Counted from the stretch's first letter, positions 9,016-17,672 are shown. The stretch: 64,000 bases of DNA from Desertifilum tharense IPPAS B-1220 (GCF_001746915.1 NZ_MJGC01000035.1:62001-126000), one strand, 5' to 3'. The notes: generated from the sequence alone by a model not told the origin. Translations and numbers: made by a program.

Positions 9016-10239
9016 CTAAGAGAACGAGCCAGAAGGGTTGGCTTTGGGAAAGCTGACAATAAATTGACTGCCTTGACCCACTTTGCTGTTGACTTTAATT
9101 TTGCCACCAAATGGCTTTAGTAATTCAATACAGGTATAGAGTCCTAAGCCCGTTCCGGTGGGTTCGCCTAGTTGCTTTTCTGAACCTTTGGCGGGTTTTG
9201 AAGTATAAAAAGGATCGAAGATTTGGGAGATGTCTTCTAGAGGAATGCCGCAGCCTGTATCGTGAATTTCTAAGTAAATATAGCTTTCATCTTGGTGCGT
9301 GCAAGCGGTCAGTTCTTGGACTTTGCAATCCCACATCGCATCTAGAGCATTATTAATTAAGTTATGGATAACCTGGGAAATGTGAGAATAAATTAGAGGA
9401 ATGGCTGGTAGGTTTTCATCGAGTTTATATTTTTTGTTAATGCGATGTTTAAAGTGCAGGTTAGCATTCAAAAGAGTAAATTCTTGTTCGATGACTTGAT
9501 TCAGATTCAGTAAGCTGAGGGAAAGCTGGCGATCGGATACGCTTTTAATCAGCAAGTTGTCCATGATTTGCTGAATTTCGATGGCTGCAATTTTAATATC
9601 TCGATTGATCTCTTCGTACTCAAAATCTGTATCTCGGCGAATTTTGAGTTCCAACAGATCGCTACAAATCATAATGGTTTGCAGCGGATTTTTGAAGTTA
9701 TGAACAATCCCTTGGGTTAAACGTCCAATTAAAGCAGTTTTCTCTTGTTCGATAAGCTGTTGAGTTTTTTGCTGAACCAATTTTTCTAGATTGCTGTTGA
9801 GATCGAGCAGTTGTTGGTTTTGTTCCATTAACTGATTGTGCAATCGTTGAATCATCAATTGATTTTCAACTCTAGCTAGAACTTCAGAGATTTGAAAGGG
9901 TTTTGTGATGTAATCGACTCCCCCAACTTCAAAGGCTTTGACTTTATCAAGCGCATCATCAAGCGCGCTGATGAAAATAACAGGAATCGTCTGAGTATTG
10001 GGATTGGCTTTGAGTTGCTGACAAACTTTATACCCGTCGATATCGGGCATCATCACATCTAATAAGATTAAGTCTGGAAGTTCAACATTGCAAGTAGCTA
10101 GTGCCATTTGTCCGCTGGTTGCTTTGCGGACATGGTAGTTTTCCTCGTGTAAAATAGCAGACAGGAGATTGAGGTTGTTGAGGGCATCATCCACAATAAG
10201 AATGTTACCCTTACTAGGTTTTTCAGCGTAAGAGTTCAT
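9016..10239 (-). CDS. Cytoplasmic receiver-histidine kinase hybrid
   Basis: The 407-residue protein has an N-terminal receiver domain: ILIVDDALNNLNLLSAIL near residue 13, phospho-acceptor Asp in LILLDVMMPDIDG near 58, and the conserved Lys in YITKPF near 112. A coiled-coil linker (about 130-175, Gln/Leu-rich) leads to a histidine kinase core with H-box GIVHNFKNPLQT, N-box NLINNALDA, G1 box DTGCGI and G2 box GTGLGLYT. No membrane segment is present. Start is ATG 10239; a further in-frame start at 10287 adds 16 residues. Such RR-HK proteins are common orphans in cyanobacteria that relay a signal from another kinase; the input and output are unknown. Confidence 0.92.
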   Translation of the reverse strand: MNSYAEKPSKGNILIVDDALNNLNLLSAILHEENYHVRKATSGQMALATCNVELPDLILLDVMMPDIDGYKVCQQLKANPNTQTIPVIFISALDDALDKVKAFEVGGVDYITKPFQISEVLARVENQLMIQRLHNQLMEQNQQLLDLNSNLEKLVQQKTQQLIEQEKTALIGRLTQGIVHNFKNPLQTIMICSDLLELKIRRDTDFEYEEINRDIKIAAIEIQQIMDNLLIKSVSDRQLSLSLLNLNQVIEQEFTLLNANLHFKHRINKKYKLDENLPAIPLIYSHISQVIHNLINNALDAMWDCKVQELTACTHQDESYIYLEIHDTGCGIPLEDISQIFDPFYTSKPAKGSEKQLGEPTGTGLGLYTCIELLKPFGGKIKVNSKVGQGSQFIVSFPKANPSGSFS

Positions 10240-10919
10240 CGGCAGAAAGTCGCCTTTTAATGCTTTTGAGAAATTCACGGCAATCAACGTCTGAAAAATA
10301 GAATACTTAGCATATTGAATGGAAAAATATCCCTAAAATCTTTATTAGAGTTGGATTGAGATTGTCAAGGATAGTTTCACTGCGAGTCTCTTCTCATTCA
10401 ATAGGCTTAGAGTAAAGGGGAGCGTTGAGAAAATCATCTTTCTTTGGGGTGAAATTAGTTACAAAAAAGTTTACATTTAACCGTTGCCTATCGCTTAAAA
10501 ATCAGTACCGATAGGATACACTCGATGCTTACAGGTTATCCGTAGGGCAAAAGCCGTTATTGTATGGAAATGGATGAGGTCGATAATTGAAAAAACCGTT
10601 AAGCGATCGCCTCAACTTCCTATCGGCGGTTAAACTGACCCTCCTCTTTGATAAAAGGGAGAGTCTCAACCCTTGCACCCGTTTCACTGGAGGGGATAGA
10701 GGAACTCGATGGATGAACTTAGAGACAAGGCGACTGACTCAAAATGGATTTTTCTGGAGACAGCAGAGAAAGTTTCGCTATCTTAATCAAGGTCGCTTAT
10801 CGGCAAGTTGTCATCAGGATAAACACGGATCGGCGATCGCGAACCCAACGATTGGATAAATCTAGGATACTGCTAAACCGCATCCAAATCTATACAGGTC
10901 GAGATTTTACGCCCATCGC
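10240..10919. other. Long intergenic region between sensor kinase and ABC permease
   Basis: About 680 bp without a supported gene. Two short open frames (from about 10587 and 10744) have no recognisable similarity, no ribosome-binding site and overlap each other. The part next to 10240 is AT-rich and probably contains the sensor kinase promoter. I see no repeat or strong hairpin. Confidence 0.35.
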
Positions 10920-11690
10920 TTATCGCTGCCAAGGAATCCAGTAAACTTCGAGTAGCAGACACACGCTATAGAGCAGAATTCCCATTAGCCCTAGAATCGA
11001 TAATCCCAAAAAAGCCAAAGGAACGTCAAAGGTTGAAGTGGCGCTGACAATTAGATAGCCTAACCCAGCATTGGAGGCGACGGTTTCAGAAATCACCGAA
11101 CCGACGAAGGCGAGGGAGATTGCCACCTTGAGCGAAGCAAACAGATAGGGTAAGCTATGGGGGAGTCCAACTTTTTGGAAGATTTCCCACTGGGAGGCTC
11201 CGAGCGATCGCAAAACATCCTGCATTTCCGGTTCCACGGTTGCTAATCCCACCGCTACATTAACCGCAATCGGAAAAAAGGCCAGCAGGAACGCTGTAAT
11301 AATTGCGGGAGTTGCGCCAATACGGAACCAGAGAGCCAACAAAGGGACAAGCGCCACCTTGGGAATGGTATTAAACCCAACTAACAAAGGATACAGGCTT
11401 TTATAGGCAAACTTGGAGTAACCAATCAAAAAGCCTAACAAAATTCCGGCCCCAATCGCCAGGACAAACCCCACCGTCGTCGTCCATAGGGTTTGCAGCG
11501 AATGCTTAAACACCGTATCGCCCCAAGTATTGAGTTCGCCTAAAATCGCAGAAGGAGCCGGTAGGATAAAGGTGCGAATTTGCAAAACCCGAACGCCGAC
11601 TTCCCAAACGATTAAAAGCGCGATCGCGCTCAATATCGGTAGCGTAAAACTAGAGTAGCGAGACTCTACCCACTTTTGGAACAATCGCAT
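10920..11690 (-). CDS. ABC transporter permease, NitT/TauT/SsuC type
   Basis: This is a 256-residue inner-membrane permease with about six hydrophobic segments. The BPD-type EAA loop is visible near residue 165: VEPEMQDVLRSLGASQWEIFQKVGLPHSLPY, read in parts. The N-terminus (LLIVWEVGVRVLQIRTFILPAPSAIL) is characteristic of the SsuC/TauC/NrtB group that imports nitrate, sulfonates, taurine or pyrimidine precursors. I use ATG 11690 with AGGGGG upstream; it lies about 10 bp after the ATPase gene stops, so the two are one operon. No periplasmic binding protein gene adjoins, so the substrate cannot be named. Confidence 0.88.
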   Translation of the reverse strand: MRLFQKWVESRYSSFTLPILSAIALLIVWEVGVRVLQIRTFILPAPSAILGELNTWGDTVFKHSLQTLWTTTVGFVLAIGAGILLGFLIGYSKFAYKSLYPLLVGFNTIPKVALVPLLALWFRIGATPAIITAFLLAFFPIAVNVAVGLATVEPEMQDVLRSLGASQWEIFQKVGLPHSLPYLFASLKVAISLAFVGSVISETVASNAGLGYLIVSATSTFDVPLAFLGLSILGLMGILLYSVCLLLEVYWIPWQR

Positions 11691-11699
11691 CCTCACCCC

Positions 11700-12515
11700 C
11701 TAACCTCTGCGAATATGACGGCGAACCTCAGCAAACAAATGATTAAACTCATCGGTGAGACAAGTTTCCAAAGTTCTCGGACGCGGTAAATCAACCTGCA
11801 ACTCATAGATAATGCGGCTAGGCCGAGGCCCCATGACATACACTTTATCCGATAAGAAGATTGCCTCTCGCAGATCGTGCGTCACCAAAACCGCCGTGCA
11901 TTGCGTCTTTTGCCATAGCGCCTGCATCATCACCCACATTTCCTCGCGGGTGAATGCATCTAACGCGCCAAAGGGTTCATCTAATAACAAAATTTCTGGC
12001 TGGTGAATCAAAGCGCGACACAGCGAGGCCCGTTGCTGCATTCCCCCAGATAGCTGCCAGGGATAGTGAGTTTTAAAATCGCTCAGACCCACCGTTGCCA
12101 GTAACTCCTGGGCCGCCTGGGTATATCTGGGCAAATTTTCGCGAAACTTCCGCTTGTAGGGGGGTACCACTTCTAGGGGTAACAACACATTTTGCAGCGT
12201 ATTGCGCCACGGGAGCAGAACGGGTTTCTGGAAGGCAATACCCACATTTTTGAGGGGTTTAACAATCGGCTGGCCGCGAAACCTTACCGTTCCCTGGGTT
12301 GCGGGATGCAGACCCGATATCATCCTCAACAGCGAGGTTTTACCGCAGCCACTCGGCCCGACAATGGAGATAAATTCGGCGCGTTCAATAGAAAACGTCA
12401 CCTCTTCAATAATGGCAAGGCGTTGCTGATTCAACGCGTATTCTAGACAAACTTGTTGAAACTCTAGAACAGGAATCTCAGATTGAGCGGTGGCGATCGC
12501 CTCTATATCCAGCAT
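11700..12515 (-). CDS. ABC transporter ATP-binding protein, NitT/TauT/SsuB type
   Basis: The 271-residue ATPase energises the adjoining permease. Walker A is GPSGCGKTS near residue 54, the Q-loop lies at AFQKPVLLPWRNT, the signature is LSGGMQQRASLCRALIHQP near 155, Walker B is ILLLDEPFGALDAFTR, and the switch His is in VLVTHDLREAIFLSD. The C-terminal end is typical of SsuB/TauB/NrtD proteins, including the MGPRPSRI segment. The reading frames of ATPase and permease are nearly contiguous, and the ATPase is first in the operon. Substrate is unknown without a binding protein. Confidence 0.9.
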   Translation of the reverse strand: MLDIEAIATAQSEIPVLEFQQVCLEYALNQQRLAIIEEVTFSIERAEFISIVGPSGCGKTSLLRMISGLHPATQGTVRFRGQPIVKPLKNVGIAFQKPVLLPWRNTLQNVLLPLEVVPPYKRKFRENLPRYTQAAQELLATVGLSDFKTHYPWQLSGGMQQRASLCRALIHQPEILLLDEPFGALDAFTREEMWVMMQALWQKTQCTAVLVTHDLREAIFLSDKVYVMGPRPSRIIYELQVDLPRPRTLETCLTDEFNHLFAEVRRHIRRG

Positions 12516-12592
12516 GAATCGGCTCTGCTAAATCTAGACCTGAAGGTAACAAAAACACCCACCCAACGCTGTATTCCCGAATACGGAACAGC

Positions 12593-13471
12593 TTATCGTC
12601 TCAGCAAATCCCCTGCCGCTAAGATTGCACCCCCCACAATCAGAAAACAAGCCACACTCACCGTCCAACTCGCAGGCGCTAGCCCAAATCCAATTAATAA
12701 AATCGTGGAAAATAAAGGGGCAGCATAGGAAAGCGCGCCCAAAACCTTAATACTCCCGCGTTTAATCCCATAATCCCAGGTAAAAAACGCCAACCCCACC
12801 GGCCCTAACCCCAAGCCTAAAATCGCCAACCATTGCCATCCTTGGGGTTGAACGGTAGATTCAAATAAAACATGACACAACCCCGCTAGAAGGGCTGTCA
12901 CGCCACAAAAGGCCCCCACCGCTTCTGTCGGAATTGAGCCAAATTTGCGCGATAAAACCGAATAGCCCGACCAAGTAACCGCACAGATCAACGCCGAGAG
13001 ATAGCCTAAGCTATATTCAGGATTAAACTGAAAAGACTGTCCTTGCGTCACCAACAAGCCTGCACCGAGAAACCCCAGTAAGGCCCCAACCAGGTGAAAC
13101 CAACGCAACCGTTCGTTAGGTAATAGGGCAGAAAATAGGACAATCAGTAACGGCCACAAATAGGAAATTAAACTCGCTTCCACCGCCGGGGCATTTTGTA
13201 AGGCGATGAAGTAGAAAAAATGGAAGCCAAATAAGCCTGTAACCCCAATTCCCCACACGGGTAGCGGTAGGCGAAAATGGTGCCACAGTCCCTTCCCCTG
13301 GGACAAACTCCAGACTAAACCAATCCCAAATGCTAGGATAAACGCCATTGCGGTGAGTTGAAACGGGGGGATATTACCGCTCAATGCAGTCAACAGCGCC
13401 AAAGTTGACCACATTACAATGGCAGAAAAGCCGATTAACGTTGCGCGAACAACGGGTTTTTGAGGGGACAC
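12593..13471 (-). CDS. DMT-superfamily (EamA) exporter, YddG-like
   Basis: About 292 residues with ten predicted membrane helices in two EamA repeats. Typical segments are MWSTLALLTAL in helix 1, FHFFYFIALQNAPAVEASLISYLWPLLIVL around helices 3-4 (read in two parts), and GPVGLAFFTWDYGIKRGSIKVLGALSY in the second repeat. The pattern is like the aromatic amino acid exporter YddG. I start at GTG 13471 because AGGAG lies 8 bases upstream; a GTG at 13480 sits too close to that site. It is divergent from rnc. Substrate is inferred only from resemblance. Confidence 0.82.
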   Translation of the reverse strand: MSPQKPVVRATLIGFSAIVMWSTLALLTALSGNIPPFQLTAMAFILAFGIGLVWSLSQGKGLWHHFRLPLPVWGIGVTGLFGFHFFYFIALQNAPAVEASLISYLWPLLIVLFSALLPNERLRWFHLVGALLGFLGAGLLVTQGQSFQFNPEYSLGYLSALICAVTWSGYSVLSRKFGSIPTEAVGAFCGVTALLAGLCHVLFESTVQPQGWQWLAILGLGLGPVGLAFFTWDYGIKRGSIKVLGALSYAAPLFSTILLIGFGLAPASWTVSVACFLIVGGAILAAGDLLRR

Positions 13472-13628
13472 CGCTTGCACTCCTACCCAAACACTGCTTG
13501 CATTTTAGGCGATAGGTCGCGGGTATCGCTTAACATCGTTATAGCTGTTCTATGTGTAAATCGTTCAGTCTCTCTAGGTGAGTCCAGCGATAGAAGATAT
13601 TTCTCCATTTGAGGTTGGATATTGAGGT

Positions 13629-14312
13629 ATGCCGCTACCTGCCTTTGCAGATGAAATGCTGCTTCGCCAAGCCCTAACGCATCGTTCTTACGTTAACGAA
13701 AACCCCGGTATGGGCGAAGAGGATAACGAACGCCTGGAATTTCTGGGAGATGCGCTGCTGACATTTTTGTGCGGAGAATATTTGTTTGCGGATCGTCAAA
13801 AATTAGCCGAAGATGAGATGACGCGCCGACGCGCCGCCCTGGTGGATGAGGAACAGTTGGCAAAATTTGCGATCGCCATTGGCCTCAATTCCCAGATGCG
13901 CTTGGGGAAAGGTGCCGTGCGCGAAGGGGGAACCACCAACCCCAAACTCCTCAGCAGTACCTTTGAAGCGTTTATTGGGGCGTATTATTTAGATTGCGGT
14001 TCCAATATCGAACCCGTGCGAGAGTTGGTGCGATCGCTATTTGCGTCCGTCCCTGATAGCATTTTAGAATCGCGATCGAATGTTGACTCTAAAAACCGCT
14101 TCCAAGAATGGGTACAAGCCCGCATCGGTCCCAACCCGCCGCGCTATCAGACGCACAAAGCTGGAGGAAGCGATCGCACGCCCATTTTTGTGGCAATTGT
14201 CTTCGTTAATGATAAACCCTACGGCGAAGGTCGCGGACACAGTAAAAAAGAAGCGGAAAAAGCCGCCGCCGAAGATGCCCTAGGCAAGTTGAAAAAACGA
14301 GGGTTATTGTAG
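13629..14312 (+). CDS. rnc: Ribonuclease III
   Basis: This is a 227-residue double-stranded-RNA endonuclease. The catalytic signature NERLEFLGDALL is near residue 37, with the metal ligands Glu and Asp, and the second acidic set is at TFEAFIGAYYLD near 117. The C-terminal double-stranded-RNA-binding domain runs from about 150 (KNRFQEWVQARIG) to HSKKEAEKAAAEDAL. The length and domain order are normal for a full enzyme that processes rRNA and mRNA. GAGGT lies directly before ATG 13629. The stop is 38 bp before the reverse transcriptase start, same strand, suggesting co-transcription. Some cyanobacteria have more than one RNase III-type gene, so this may not be the only copy. Confidence 0.95.
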   Translation: MPLPAFADEMLLRQALTHRSYVNENPGMGEEDNERLEFLGDALLTFLCGEYLFADRQKLAEDEMTRRRAALVDEEQLAKFAIAIGLNSQMRLGKGAVREGGTTNPKLLSSTFEAFIGAYYLDCGSNIEPVRELVRSLFASVPDSILESRSNVDSKNRFQEWVQARIGPNPPRYQTHKAGGSDRTPIFVAIVFVNDKPYGEGRGHSKKEAEKAAAEDALGKLKKRGLL

Positions 14313-14350
14313 ATTAGTTTCAATTTTCTTCGCGCCATATCGAGGTGAAT

Positions 14351-15766
14351 ATGTCGGATCGACCGCGCACTCGCCAGGAACTTTACGAACGCATTCGGAC
14401 AATGGGGCGAGAGGCGTTTATCCTCGAAGAGATGATTCGCTATGGCTTTTGGCCCGCAGAAGGCACCATTGCAGACGATCCGGCTGATGAAATTCGCCGC
14501 CAAGGGGAACTGCAACAGGAACTCGAACGCTTGCGCCAAGAAAATCGGCGGCTTTACGATGAAAAAGCACTCCGTCGAGAAGCCCTCAAGCAACGCCTCG
14601 CTGAGTCGCGCCGCAAGCAGCAGGAAACCCAGGAACGCCGCGAACGCCAACGCCTAGAACGCGCCCAAGCTTGGCAGCAGCGCCAACAGCAAGAGATTGT
14701 TTATCTGGGGGAAGGGGTTTCTGGGGGACTCTCGGAAAGCCAAAGTCATCAGGAACGCCTGCAAAGTTATGGTTTACCCATTTACGAAACAGCGGCGGAT
14801 CTAGCAGCGGCGATGGGTATGAGTATCGGTCAGTTGCGCTTTTTGGCATTTAACCGCAAAACCAGTAAAGTCTGTCATTACATCCGCTTTACTATCCCCA
14901 AAAAGACGGGGGGAGAACGCCTGATTTCTGCACCGATGCCGCGTCTCAAACAGGCACAATCGTGGATTTATCAGCAGATTTTAGCAAAAATTCCCTTAGA
15001 AGCAGCGGCTCATGGCTTTCGGTGCGATCGCTCTATTCTCACCAACGCCCATCCCCACTTAGAGGCGGATGTCATTATTAATTTAGACTTAAAAGACTTT
15101 TTCCCGTCCATTTCCTATAAGCGCGTTAAGGGGTTATTCCGGTCTTTCGGCTACTGCGAAGCCGTTGCCACCCTTTTAGGTTTAATTTGTACTGAAGCCG
15201 ATCTCACCTCCGTAGAACTCGATGGGGTAACGTACTATGTGGCGACGACAGAACGGTTGTTACCCCAAGGATCGCCTGCAAGTCCTGCTATTTCTAATTT
15301 AATCTGTCGCCGTTTAGATCGGCGTTTAACCCAAATGGCGCAAGATTTGGGCTTTACCTATACGCGCTATGCGGACGATCTGACGTTTTCTGCCCATGAA
15401 CCCTATTTGCAAGGTATTTGTAATATTTTGCGGCGTACTGAAGCCATTGTCGCCCATGAAGGGTTGACGATTAACGACCAGAAAACCCGCATTCTCCGCA
15501 AAAAGTCCAGCCAACTCGATGTCACTGGAATTGTCGTCAATGGCGATCGCCCTTCTTTAGATCGTAAAACCCTGAAGCGCTTCCGGGCAACCCTCCACCA
15601 AATTGAACAAAACGGCCCAACAGGTCAACATTGGGGGCATACTGAAAATGTGATGAGCGCGATCGCCGGATATGCCAACTACGTCGCCTCGGTACTCCCG
15701 GAAAAAGGCGCAAAATTTCAAGAACAAGTCCGACATATTCACCAAAAATGGCAAAGACTGCCCTAA
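14351..15766 (+). CDS. Retron-type reverse transcriptase with long N-terminal extension
   Basis: This is a 471-residue RT. Residues 1-120 form a charged, probably helical extension: a conserved-looking start (RTRQELYERIRTMGREAF, then ILEEMIRYGFWP), then an Arg/Glu/Gln-rich coiled coil. The RT core follows: TIPKKTGGERLISAP (finger region), NLDLKDFFPSI with the first catalytic Asp near 246, LPQGSPASPAISNL near 304, YADD at about 340-343, and a C-terminal thumb. Two retron hallmarks are present: NAHPH (NAXXH, region X) near 232 and VTG (region Y) near 391. No maturase X or endonuclease domain is present, which excludes a group II intron ORF. Start is ATG 14351 with GAGG 5 bases upstream. It lies 38 bp after rnc, leaving no space for a usual msr-msd RNA. 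Confidence 0.9.
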   Translation: MSDRPRTRQELYERIRTMGREAFILEEMIRYGFWPAEGTIADDPADEIRRQGELQQELERLRQENRRLYDEKALRREALKQRLAESRRKQQETQERRERQRLERAQAWQQRQQQEIVYLGEGVSGGLSESQSHQERLQSYGLPIYETAADLAAAMGMSIGQLRFLAFNRKTSKVCHYIRFTIPKKTGGERLISAPMPRLKQAQSWIYQQILAKIPLEAAAHGFRCDRSILTNAHPHLEADVIINLDLKDFFPSISYKRVKGLFRSFGYCEAVATLLGLICTEADLTSVELDGVTYYVATTERLLPQGSPASPAISNLICRRLDRRLTQMAQDLGFTYTRYADDLTFSAHEPYLQGICNILRRTEAIVAHEGLTINDQKTRILRKKSSQLDVTGIVVNGDRPSLDRKTLKRFRATLHQIEQNGPTGQHWGHTENVMSAIAGYANYVASVLPEKGAKFQEQVRHIHQKWQRLP

Positions 15767-15804
15767 AGCAGCCTTTGTTGCAATTTATAACTTATGCTTG
15801 ACCG

Positions 15805-16260
15805 CTAGTGCTTTTTGCGCTTTTTTTCCATCTGCTGGCGACGCCGATGGGTGGCGATGACGGCGGGATCGACCGGAAACCCAACAATAGGGATGACCTG
15901 ATATTTACGTTCGTCCTCTAACTCTTTGAGTTCCGTGTAGTCTACCCAATGGATGCAATCAACCGGACAAGTGTCAATGGCCTCTTGGATAACGTCTTCG
16001 GGGTCGCCATCTTGACGAACCACGCGCGATCGCCCATAGTCAGGTTCAATATAGAACGTGTTCCGAGCCACATGAGCGCAATGCTTGCAGCCAATACAGG
16101 TAATTTCATCAACATAAACTCCCCGTTGGCGCAACACTCCACCCAACTCTGGCTCTAAACCCGAACGTTCCGGTTCATCTCGCCAAACACCACCCAGTTC
16201 CGGTTCTAAACCCGAACGTCCTGGATCGTCGTCAAACGGAGATGGAGAAAAATCATCCAT
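15805..16260 (-). CDS. 4Fe-4S ferredoxin-like protein of the DUF2997-Ycf35 cluster
   Basis: This is a 151-residue protein. The N-terminal 45 residues hold two near-identical RSGLEPELGGV units in tandem. The iron-sulfur region follows: CIGCKHC near residue 54, where three Cys follow the CxxCxxC pattern, with DTCPVDCIHW near 94 giving the remaining Cys. The C-terminus is charged (HRRRQQMEKKRKKH). It probably carries one 4Fe-4S cluster and acts in electron transfer. The ATG at 16260 overlaps the TAA of ycf35 by one base (TAATG), so translation is probably coupled. The physiological partner is unknown. Confidence 0.92.
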   Translation of the reverse strand: MDDFSPSPFDDDPGRSGLEPELGGVWRDEPERSGLEPELGGVLRQRGVYVDEITCIGCKHCAHVARNTFYIEPDYGRSRVVRQDGDPEDVIQEAIDTCPVDCIHWVDYTELKELEDERKYQVIPIVGFPVDPAVIATHRRRQQMEKKRKKH

Positions 16261-16646
16261 TAGGCACTCCAACGCTGCACGACTAAACGGATCGAACCAT
16301 CTTCATTCTTTTGTTTTTCTGCAACTTGAAACCCTTGTTTAGCAGATTCGCTCACTACCGTATGGTAAGCGTAACGTTGCGTAATTTTATTTAAAAAGCC
16401 ATCCACTGACAAATTTTGTCCCCAGAACTGGAGGTCAGAAACCAACTCATAGGCTTGACCGTTCCAGGTAAATCCAATGTCATACCCATTGTCTTGCTCA
16501 ATGACAACTTCTGCATCATGAGTCTGACCGCGATATCCGCGAACAGCTTGAGGGCCGGGTTTCCACTCAATCCCCAGATCGTTTAATGCCGCTTGCAAAG
16601 AGTCCAGGTTACGGATTTGAGTCTTGATTTGGCTAAAGTGAGACAT
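16260..16646 (-). CDS. ycf35: DUF1257 protein Ycf35
   Basis: The 128-residue product begins MSHFSQIKTQIRNLDSLQAAL and contains the conserved GYRGQTHDAEVVI and YDIGFTWNG, which mark the Ycf35/DUF1257 family of cyanobacteria and some algal plastids. No catalytic motif is visible, and the function is not established. It sits between a DUF2997 protein upstream and the ferredoxin-like protein downstream on the same strand, with one-base overlap to the latter. That order suggests a common role in a redox or iron-sulfur process, which is an inference. Confidence 0.9.
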   Translation of the reverse strand: MSHFSQIKTQIRNLDSLQAALNDLGIEWKPGPQAVRGYRGQTHDAEVVIEQDNGYDIGFTWNGQAYELVSDLQFWGQNLSVDGFLNKITQRYAYHTVVSESAKQGFQVAEKQKNEDGSIRLVVQRWSA

Positions 16647-16699
16647 GGCGTTTTTCGTAGTTCTTTACAATTTTGCACTTGATAAAAGTGAGCTGACAT

Positions 16700-16732
16700 C
16701 CTCCTCTTCACAGATGATTCTTTTAGAGGAGG
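16700..16732. other. Inverted repeat in the ycf35 leader
   Basis: An 8-bp perfect stem (CCTCCTCT at 16700-16707, AGAGGAGG at 16725-16732) with a 17-nt loop lies 54 bp before the ycf35 start and after the DUF2997 gene. On the ycf35 strand no T-run follows, so it is more like a leader hairpin or a mobile-element footprint than a terminator. Purpose unknown. Confidence 0.4.
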
Positions 16733-16847
16733 TTTGCGTACTTTGAGATTTTACGTCGGTGGACAAGAAAATACTCCAAATTGATGATTTCCTTACCAGT
16801 ACGCATCGCCTTGCTCTAAGCAAACGACCGACGGGGATCGTCCCACC

Positions 16848-17057
16848 CTACCACTCACTGTAATTCGATTGAGTGATAGTTGCCTCGTGCGAATTAGACA
16901 CTTTGGCAAAGAACTCTGAGGTGGATTCTTGATGAAGCACAACGCCTAATTGCGCTTCAATTGCGGCGGTGACTTCCGCACAAGAAGAACCCACAATTCC
17001 AGTAACCTTTTCGAGTACCCGACCATCCGGGTATATAACAAACTCTAGGGTTTCCAT
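16848..17057 (-). CDS. DUF2997 small protein
   Basis: This is a 69-residue protein beginning METLEFVIYPDGRVLEKVTGI, with the DUF2997 pattern of two beta strands followed by GSSCAEVTAAIEAQLG. This small family is regularly found beside ycf35 in cyanobacteria. It is the first gene of the DUF2997-ycf35-ferredoxin series, with 201 bp to ycf35 that contain a hairpin. No signal peptide or membrane segment is present. Function is unknown. Confidence 0.85.
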   Translation of the reverse strand: METLEFVIYPDGRVLEKVTGIVGSSCAEVTAAIEAQLGVVLHQESTSEFFAKVSNSHEATITQSNYSEW

Positions 17058-17280
17058 TGGTTAATTTAATCCTTCTGCACTTTTTTCCTGCTGTGACATC
17101 TACCTTAAGATTGGTGATGCCATCGGAGAGCGCTTTCCCTCGCTGCCTGCGATTCTTTAACTCTGCAACCTCTAGAGAGCTATTGAATCATATTGAATTA
17201 AATCGTAACAAAATTTAGTATACCGGAGGAGCCTTGCCTCATTAATTGTTCAGTTTCGCGTAACTTTTCTCTGGAGTCAA

Positions 17281-17640
17281 GCTCTTCTCTTAGTGCTGAG
17301 TGGAAAGTGCTGAGTGCTGAGTGGGGGAAAGAGTGCTGAGTGGAAAGTGCTGAGTGCTGAGTCAGTTCCGAGTTCCGAGTTCCGAGTGGGGTTCTTAGTG
17401 CTGAGTGGAAAGTGCTAAGTGCTGAGTGGGGTTCTTAGTGCTGAGTGCTGAGTTAATAGTTACCAAGTTTTTCTGTCTCTTCTTCCCCCCAACTCCTAAC
17501 TCCTAACTCCCAATTCCCACTTCCCCTCTTCCCCCCATCTGCTTCCCAATTCCCAATTCCCTATCTCCCCATCCCCCCATCCTCTTCCCTACTCGGAACT
17601 CGGAACTCGGAACTTTGCACTCTTTCCCCCCTAAGCCGGG
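17281..17640. repeat. Dispersed tandem-repeat array 1
   Basis: The 615-bp gap between the DUF2997 gene and 17673 is largely filled by short repeats. First come units of AGTGCTGAGTG, TGGAAAGTGCTGAG and TTCCGAG (17293-17458), then on the same strand C-rich units ACTCCTA/ACTCCCA/ATTCCC/CCCCAT (17485-17585), then ACTCGGAACTCGGAACT and TTTGCACTCTTTCCCCC. The last piece is the reverse complement of the GAGTGCAAAGTTCCGAG module seen in the other arrays, so the array ends are partly inverted. The forms vary by single bases and are not CRISPR-like. Confidence 0.9.
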
Positions 17641-17672
17641 ATAATAAAAATCTGTTCGATTTCAGGTAAGTT

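Noticed and set aside
10587..10859. Small protein gene in the 680-bp gap
   Set aside because: It needs a TTG start, lacks a ribosome-binding site, has no family resemblance and overlaps another chance frame.
14351..15766. Group II intron-encoded RT
   Set aside because: No maturase or endonuclease domain and no intron RNA domains around it; the NAXXH and VTG motifs favour a retron-type RT.
16690..16760. IS200/IS605-type element end near the ycf35 leader hairpin
   Set aside because: Only one hairpin is seen; no second end, tnpA or tnpB piece is present, so it is left as an unexplained hairpin.
17281..17460. CRISPR-like array
   Set aside because: Units are short (7-14 bases), variable and have no spacers of regular length; they are simple dispersed repeats and no cas gene is present.
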